In this document: positions 5,599-9,331 of the stretch, piece by piece
How the letters are laid out: each line of letters opens with the position of its first letter
How positions within the stretch are numbered: position 1 is the first letter of the stretch
DNA from: Chloroflexota bacterium
GTDB lineage: Bacteria; Chloroflexota; Dehalococcoidia; Lucifugimonadales; UBA3495
Direction: 5' to 3'
Assembly: GCA_022562335.1 (NCBI GenBank)
Contig: JADFPM010000091.1
Span: 1 to 9,331, forward strand
Length of the DNA: 9,331 bases
Notes under the pieces: model-generated
The model's input: only the letters and a program-made list of their open reading frames with translations
Database searches by the model: none
Told to the model about the DNA's origin: nothing
Program-made: the position numbers and the translations under genes

Positions 5599-6234
5599 TT
5601 GCGCCCATTGACTGAGGAAACTGGATCAGCCCCGGGACCGCCCAAACCCGGCCCAAACCGGTTCGGTCCGCTGGGCTACCGGTTCTCCCAGGGTCTGAGC
5701 GCGCTAACCCATCCGCGGGTCTTCTTCCGGCAGCACATCCTCGACCCCGGATTCGCCCGCAACCCCCGCCGGTACGTGGTTCAAGCCGGCCTGGCCACGG
5801 TGGCCATGTTGATCATTCTCGTATTCGTGGATTCACTGTCCAATGCCGCCCTGGCCGCCGGATTGGCCTCAAGCGTGGTGACGCTATTCATCCATCCGTC
5901 CTCCCGCATTGCCAGCACCCGCTCCCTGTGCGGAGGCCATATCCTGGCGTTGATGATAGGTTCGGGATTCACCATTTTGTCCGCCATAGGGCCGGTGAGG
6001 GAATTATTGCTGGACGCGCCCTTGCTCAGCGACCTGGGCCTGGCATTGGTGGTGGCGGTCTTGATCTTTGTCATGGCGCTGACCGACACCGAGCATCCTC
6101 CGGCCGCAGGAACGGTCCTGGCCATGGCCACCCGGCCTTGGGACATCAAGATCGTCGGCATCATCATCCTCGCAGTCCTGCTGCTGGCGGTGGTCCGGAG
6201 GTTGATCGGCCACCGGTTGCACGACTTGATTTAG
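5599..6234 (+). CDS. HPP-family integral membrane protein
   Basis: A protein of up to 211 residues with a basic, proline-rich N-terminus of about 58 residues followed by five hydrophobic helices, near 60-78, 82-98, 110-130, 145-161 and 184-200. The family signature His-Pro-Pro is at 166-168 in DTEHPPAAGTVLA, after helix 4. Some HPP proteins in cyanobacteria and plastids are known as nitrite transporters; the role here is not known. No ATG suits the start. TTG at 5599 has GGAG (5594-5597) only 1 nt away, while TTG at 5608 has 10 nt from the same GGAG and may be the true start. It begins 11 bp after the alpha/beta-hydrolase stop, so it is probably co-transcribed with it and may serve as a transporter for the locus. 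The family assignment is good. Confidence 0.85.
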   Translation: MRPLTEETGSAPGPPKPGPNRFGPLGYRFSQGLSALTHPRVFFRQHILDPGFARNPRRYVVQAGLATVAMLIILVFVDSLSNAALAAGLASSVVTLFIHPSSRIASTRSLCGGHILALMIGSGFTILSAIGPVRELLLDAPLLSDLGLALVVAVLIFVMALTDTEHPPAAGTVLAMATRPWDIKIVGIIILAVLLLAVVRRLIGHRLHDLI

Positions 6235-6284
6235 ATTTTGATGGTTGGCCGGCGGGAACCGCCCAAGGTGTGACGCTTGCCAAT

Positions 6285-6314
6285 TTGACCAAATTCCGGG
6301 GAAACGCCTACAAT
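6285..6314 (+). promoter_or_regulatory. Sigma70-like promoter of the MmgE/PrpD gene
   Basis: TTGACC (6285-6290, 5 of 6) and TACAAT (6309-6314, 5 of 6) are 18 nt apart, the best promoter match in the window. Transcription would start near 6321, about 43 nt before the TTG start and just upstream of the AGGAGGTG ribosome binding site. Confidence 0.68.
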
Positions 6315-6350
6315 CTCCCACGATTCGGTATCGCTTTGATGGACGCGCCC

Positions 6351-6366
6351 AGGAGGTGCAGAATTG
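6351..6366 (+). promoter_or_regulatory. Ribosome binding site fixing a TTG start
   Basis: AGGAGGTG at 6351-6358, complementary to the 16S rRNA 3' end over eight bases, lies 5 nt from TTG at 6364-6366. This is the reason for accepting a TTG start for the MmgE/PrpD gene. Confidence 0.8.
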
Positions 6367-7767
6367 GCCGATTCCTTGAGCAGGACCCTAGCCCGGTTTT
6401 CCCACGCGTTGGATTACGAAGCGCTGCCTCCGCAAGTCGTCGATAAGATCAAAGCCTCTTTACTTCACCAGCTGATCATAGCCATCATCGGGGCTGACAC
6501 CACCCGCGGCAGGGCAGCCATCGAGTTCGCCAAAACCGAAGAACCCAAGGCCGACGGCGCCACCATCTTGGTGGACGGCGCCCGTGCCACCCGCAGCGGC
6601 GCGGTATTCGTCAACAGCAAGCTGATGCACACCACCAACCAGTCGGACTCCTACCGGATGCTGATCCATCCCGGAGCATGCGTGATCCCGGCCGGCCTGG
6701 CATCAGCCGAGTTGACCGGAGCAAGCGGGCGGGAACTGCTCACCGCCTTGGTGCTTGGTTACGAGCTGGAAGCCCGTATCGCCGGTGATTTCATACCTTC
6801 CACCCAGGCCAGAGGATTCCGTTCCAGCCCGGTCTACGGGACGCTGGGAGCGGCGATAACCACGGGGAAGATCATCGGACTGACCGAAGACGAGGTGGTG
6901 ACCTCACTGGCGCTGGCAGCCACGTTCACCGGTGGGACCACCGAAGGGGCCAGGGCCGGCGGCAACGAGATGATGTTTCACGAGCCCAACTCCACCCGGA
7001 GCGGGGTGACGGCCGCCCTGTTGGCCCGGGAAAACGTCAAAGGGTCGGAATATGCCCTGGAAGGCGATGCCGGGTTTTACCACGCCTTCACCGGCAATAA
7101 CCAGGGCAAGCTTTCCTACGTATTCACCGGCCCGCTAGAGACATCGGTTGCCGCCGTGGCCGAGGACCTGGGCCAGCGTTGGGAGATCATGCACGTCACA
7201 CCCAAGATATACCAGACCGCCGGATACAACTGCCCCGTCATAGAGTTGATGACGCAGATCCGGGCCCGGCACGACCTGGCCCCTGCCGAAGTGGAAAAGA
7301 TCACCGTGGACATGAACTGGCTGGAGACCCTGTACCCCTCGCCCGCCTTCCCAAATACCCAGCGGAGCGCGCCTGGAGTTGGCAGCACCCACTATTTCGC
7401 CGCCTACACCTGCGTCCACGGCAGCTACCCGCCCCTGAAACCCCGCATCAACCCAGGCGAGCCGACGCCGGCCGACGACCAACTGGTCATGAAATTGATA
7501 GATAAAGTGGAGATCATCGGCCATCAAGACCGGCCCGCATTTGCTCCCCGCATCACCATTCGCATGACCGGCGGCACCACCTATCAGGGCGAATTCCAGG
7601 GCAACGAGTTGGAGTGGGATTTTGCAACGGAGACCCAACGGATCACCGCCCTTTTCGACGACATGGACTGGCCTACCCATAAACTCCAAGGTATCGTCGA
7701 GGCGGTATCTAACCTGGAAGATGCTCTCAGGGTGGACCCGCTGATCCAACTCTGCGTGCGGGATTAG
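6364..7767 (+). CDS. MmgE/PrpD-family protein (methylcitrate dehydratase / aconitate decarboxylase superfamily)
   Basis: A 467-residue protein of normal length for the MmgE/PrpD family, whose members dehydrate 2-methylcitrate (PrpD) or decarboxylate cis-aconitate. Recognisable segments are NSKLMHTTNQSDSYRMLIHP (84-103, with H89, D95, H102), LGYELEARIAG (131-141), YGTLGAAITTGKIIGL (158-173) and GGNEMMFHEPN (199-209, H206). It departs from the canonical pattern: the HxxDxDD region is HTTNQSD, the GFH/GWH motif is GFRSS with Arg153, and the Lys usual before the conserved His206 segment is Met. The substrate probably differs from methylcitrate. The start is TTG at 6364, well supported by AGGAGGTG at 6351-6358 with 5-nt spacing. 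It is transcribed from its own promoter at 6285-6314, so it may be regulated apart from the HPP gene upstream. Confidence 0.9.
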   Translation: MADSLSRTLARFSHALDYEALPPQVVDKIKASLLHQLIIAIIGADTTRGRAAIEFAKTEEPKADGATILVDGARATRSGAVFVNSKLMHTTNQSDSYRMLIHPGACVIPAGLASAELTGASGRELLTALVLGYELEARIAGDFIPSTQARGFRSSPVYGTLGAAITTGKIIGLTEDEVVTSLALAATFTGGTTEGARAGGNEMMFHEPNSTRSGVTAALLARENVKGSEYALEGDAGFYHAFTGNNQGKLSYVFTGPLETSVAAVAEDLGQRWEIMHVTPKIYQTAGYNCPVIELMTQIRARHDLAPAEVEKITVDMNWLETLYPSPAFPNTQRSAPGVGSTHYFAAYTCVHGSYPPLKPRINPGEPTPADDQLVMKLIDKVEIIGHQDRPAFAPRITIRMTGGTTYQGEFQGNELEWDFATETQRITALFDDMDWPTHKLQGIVEAVSNLEDALRVDPLIQLCVRD

Positions 7768-7853
7768 ACCAAATCTCTCGAAGGACGGAGTCCTCACCGG
7801 GCAACTACCAGGCAAAGCGTCCGCCGGGGAGCGCTCCTCGTATTACTCTCCGT

Positions 7854-8885
7854 ATGGCTGATGTAAGAAGGTTGCCACCACCCGGTTTCGGACAGATCAT
7901 GACCTTCCACCCGATCCTAAAGACCCACACGAATCCCGCCGGCCACCGCCTCAGGCGATCGGGCATCAAGAATATTCTGGGGACGGCATTGTTGGCTGCG
8001 GCGCTGCTGGCCGTGGCGTGTTCGTCCGCGTCTTTGGGGGATGCTCCAACATCCCCGCTTGATCAACTAGATGGGGCTAAGATTGGCGGCCCGCAATACA
8101 GCGCGGTTATCATAACCACCGACCTAGCGGTGGGTCCCAACCGGGTCGTGTTCGGCCTTGTTGACCGCCAGGGGATGCCAATACGGCCGGCCGAGGCCCA
8201 AGTCAGCGCGGTTTTCCTCGACCCCGAGGCAAAAACGGCAGAGGTCCGGGCAACATCGGTGGCCCATTTTCGGGCATGGCCCGTGGGCAACCAGGGAGCG
8301 TTCACCACCCAACTATCCCTGGACAAACCTGGGTTCTGGCAATTGAACATTGAGACCACCACGGCCGACGGCACGGCCATCATGGCGCGAGGGGCCTTCG
8401 AGGTAAAAGCCAACTCGGACACACCTACGGTGGGCCAACCTGCTCCTCGTAGCGTCACGCCAACTTTGGCCGGCCTCGACAGCATCGATGACCTGGGGAC
8501 CATCACCAGCGCCAATCCCCCCGACCCGGACCTGTACCGGCTGTCGGTGGACCAAGCGCTGGATTCGGGCAAACCTTTGGTGCTGGTGTTCTCCACCCCC
8601 GCCTTTTGCGTCAGCGCAACCTGCGGGCCCCAGGTGGATGTGGTCTCCCAGGTCAAAGAGAAGTATCAGGACCGGGCCAACTTCATCCACGTGGAAGTTT
8701 TCAAGGACCCGCATCTGATCGAAGGTGGAAGACCGGTGGGAGGCACCGTACCGGCGGTGACGGAATGGAACCTGCCCACGGAGCCGTGGACATTCATCAT
8801 CGACGATGAAGGCCGGGTGCGGGCCAAGTTCGAGCAGTTCACCACCGCCGAAGAGATCGAAGCGGCCTTGCTGGATATCCTTTAA
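7854..8885 (+). CDS. Probable lipoprotein with C-terminal thioredoxin-like domain (CX4C)
   Basis: A 343-residue exported protein. A basic stretch HRLRRSGIK is followed by a hydrophobic core and the lipobox LAVAC with Cys56, so the mature protein is probably lipid-anchored on the outer face of the cytoplasmic membrane. Residues 80-185 look like a beta-sandwich (NRVVFGLVDRQGMPI, KPGFWQLNIETTTADG), similar in pattern to FixH/YtkA-type extracellular domains. A low-complexity linker leads to a thioredoxin-like domain from about 230, with KPLVLVFSTPAFCVSATCGP: Cys252 and Cys257 in a CX4C arrangement instead of CXXC, and a cis-Pro candidate in VGGTVPAVTEW. No good Shine-Dalgarno is visible at 7854; the ATG at 7899 (residue 16) would give a more usual signal peptide and may be the real start. 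The role could be thiol-disulfide exchange or metal handling outside the cell. Confidence 0.82.
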   Translation: MADVRRLPPPGFGQIMTFHPILKTHTNPAGHRLRRSGIKNILGTALLAAALLAVACSSASLGDAPTSPLDQLDGAKIGGPQYSAVIITTDLAVGPNRVVFGLVDRQGMPIRPAEAQVSAVFLDPEAKTAEVRATSVAHFRAWPVGNQGAFTTQLSLDKPGFWQLNIETTTADGTAIMARGAFEVKANSDTPTVGQPAPRSVTPTLAGLDSIDDLGTITSANPPDPDLYRLSVDQALDSGKPLVLVFSTPAFCVSATCGPQVDVVSQVKEKYQDRANFIHVEVFKDPHLIEGGRPVGGTVPAVTEWNLPTEPWTFIIDDEGRVRAKFEQFTTAEEIEAALLDIL

Positions 8886-8891
8886 GCCCTG

Positions 8892-9299
8892 CTAATCGGC
8901 AACTGCCGACGCCACCAAGACCCGTCCTTCCGGGCCGTCCTTCTCTTGATATGTGATGGTCACGGCGTCGCCAAATAGTTGATGCTCTCTCAGATGCGCC
9001 GGGGTAATCCCCACGTAGCCTTCTGTGGTAAAAGTCCAAATCGTCCCGCCGCTGTCTCTGATCCGCAAAGTCTCCAATTCTTCTAGGTTCCGGGCCACCA
9101 CCTCCACCACCATTCCTTCCACTTCCCGCGACCCTTCGCCGGTTAGACCCGAGCCCGGTTGGCCACAAGCCATGACCACGACAATCGCCAAGGAGAAGAA
9201 GCCGGTCCAGACGATATTAGACCCGGGGAAACAACGCAGGAATATCCTTGAGAAACCAAACACGGGAGCCTTGGATTCAAGGCAGGATCGCTCCCTCAA
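8892..9299 (-). CDS. Small putative lipoprotein of unknown function
   Basis: A 135-residue protein that I do not recognise. A hydrophobic segment TGFFSLAIVVVMAC (32-45) ends in a lipobox-like VMAC with Cys45, followed by a Gly/Ser-rich linker and a domain of about 75 residues rich in beta-forming sequence (EVEGMVVEVVARNL, LETLRIRDSGGTIWTF, DAVTITYQEKDG). This could be an OB-like or small beta-barrel fold. No Cys pair or catalytic motif is visible. The N-terminal region before the helix is long for a lipoprotein, so an internal start is possible; the TTG at 9297-9299 is listed because it overlaps the stop of the gene upstream as TTGA. It converges on the thioredoxin-like lipoprotein gene with 6 bp between stop codons. 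The coding call is fair; the exact start is uncertain. Confidence 0.68.
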   Translation of the reverse strand: MRERSCLESKAPVFGFSRIFLRCFPGSNIVWTGFFSLAIVVVMACGQPGSGLTGEGSREVEGMVVEVVARNLEELETLRIRDSGGTIWTFTTEGYVGITPAHLREHQLFGDAVTITYQEKDGPEGRVLVASAVAD

Positions 9300-9331
9300 T
9301 TGAACTTGAAGACCCGGGTGGCCGCCACACC
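9296..9331 (-). CDS. C-terminal end of a gene entering from the right edge
   Basis: Read on the minus strand, the last 36 bases give GVAATRVFKFN followed by TGA (complement of 9296-9298). The stop overlaps the TTG start of the downstream lipoprotein gene in a TTGA arrangement, which is typical of translationally coupled genes. Only 11 residues are visible, so no function can be given, and the reading frame is supported only by this overlap and its sensible composition. Confidence 0.4.
   Translation of the reverse strand, partial: GVAATRVFKFN

Noticed and set aside
6251..6263. Small hairpin GGCGG-GAA-CCGCC after the HPP gene as a terminator
   Set aside because: The stem is only 5 bp with no T-run after it, which is too weak for an intrinsic terminator.
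7135..7815. A 226-codon minus-strand frame opposite the MmgE/PrpD gene
   Set aside because: It is antisense to a gene with conserved family motifs along its whole length, and has no Shine-Dalgarno or domain of its own.
7828..7837. Perfect 10-bp palindrome GGAGCGCTCC before the thioredoxin-like gene
   Set aside because: A palindrome this short is expected by chance in G+C-rich DNA, and no promoter elements accompany it.

Overview
The window looks like a piece of a bacterial chromosome of moderately high G+C (about 60% by eye). Gene density is high, with strong Shine-Dalgarno sites and frequent TTG/GTG starts. The gene content is an F420-type luciferase-like oxidoreductase, a double carboxymuconolactone-decarboxylase-domain protein, an MmgE/PrpD protein, MFE-2-like SDRs with split MaoC subunits, and short intergenic palindromes. 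This mix is reminiscent of uncultured Chloroflexota (SAR202/Dehalococcoidia-like) genomes; that assignment is an inference from gene content. No rRNA, tRNA, CRISPR array, integrase or transposase is visible.

Layout. (1) Positions 1-2487 hold a minus-strand operon, read right to left: a FAS1/MaoC-N-type hot-dog protein, a catalytic MaoC hydratase, and two tandem paralogous short-chain dehydrogenases, the second cut by the left edge. Together they resemble the (R)-hydratase and (R)-hydroxyacyl-CoA dehydrogenase halves of multifunctional enzyme type 2, split into separate genes. (2) Positions 2488-2791 are a divergent control region with one good sigma70-like promoter facing each way and a 25-bp near-palindrome between them. 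(3) Positions 2792-6234 hold a plus-strand series: LLM-class F420-type oxidoreductase, two-domain CMD protein, alpha/beta-hydrolase-fold protein and HPP-family membrane protein. A long inverted repeat sits before the hydrolase gene. (4) Positions 6285-7767 hold an MmgE/PrpD-family gene behind its own near-consensus promoter and strong Shine-Dalgarno. (5) Positions 7854-9331 hold a thioredoxin-like lipoprotein gene converging on a small minus-strand lipoprotein gene. The latter's TTG start overlaps the stop of a further gene that enters from the right edge.

How they may work together. The left operon supplies acyl-CoA hydratase/dehydratase and dehydrogenase steps. The right series pairs a flavin/F420-type oxidoreductase with CMD and alpha/beta-hydrolase folds, a pairing that recalls PcaC/PcaD of the beta-ketoadipate pathway. 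A membrane protein and a dehydratase/decarboxylase-like enzyme follow. A coherent reading is a catabolic locus for a cyclic or carboxylated substrate, transcribed divergently from one control region. The substrate cannot be read from the sequence. The hydrolase and the MmgE/PrpD protein both depart from canonical active-site motifs, so standard pathway names should not be transferred to them.
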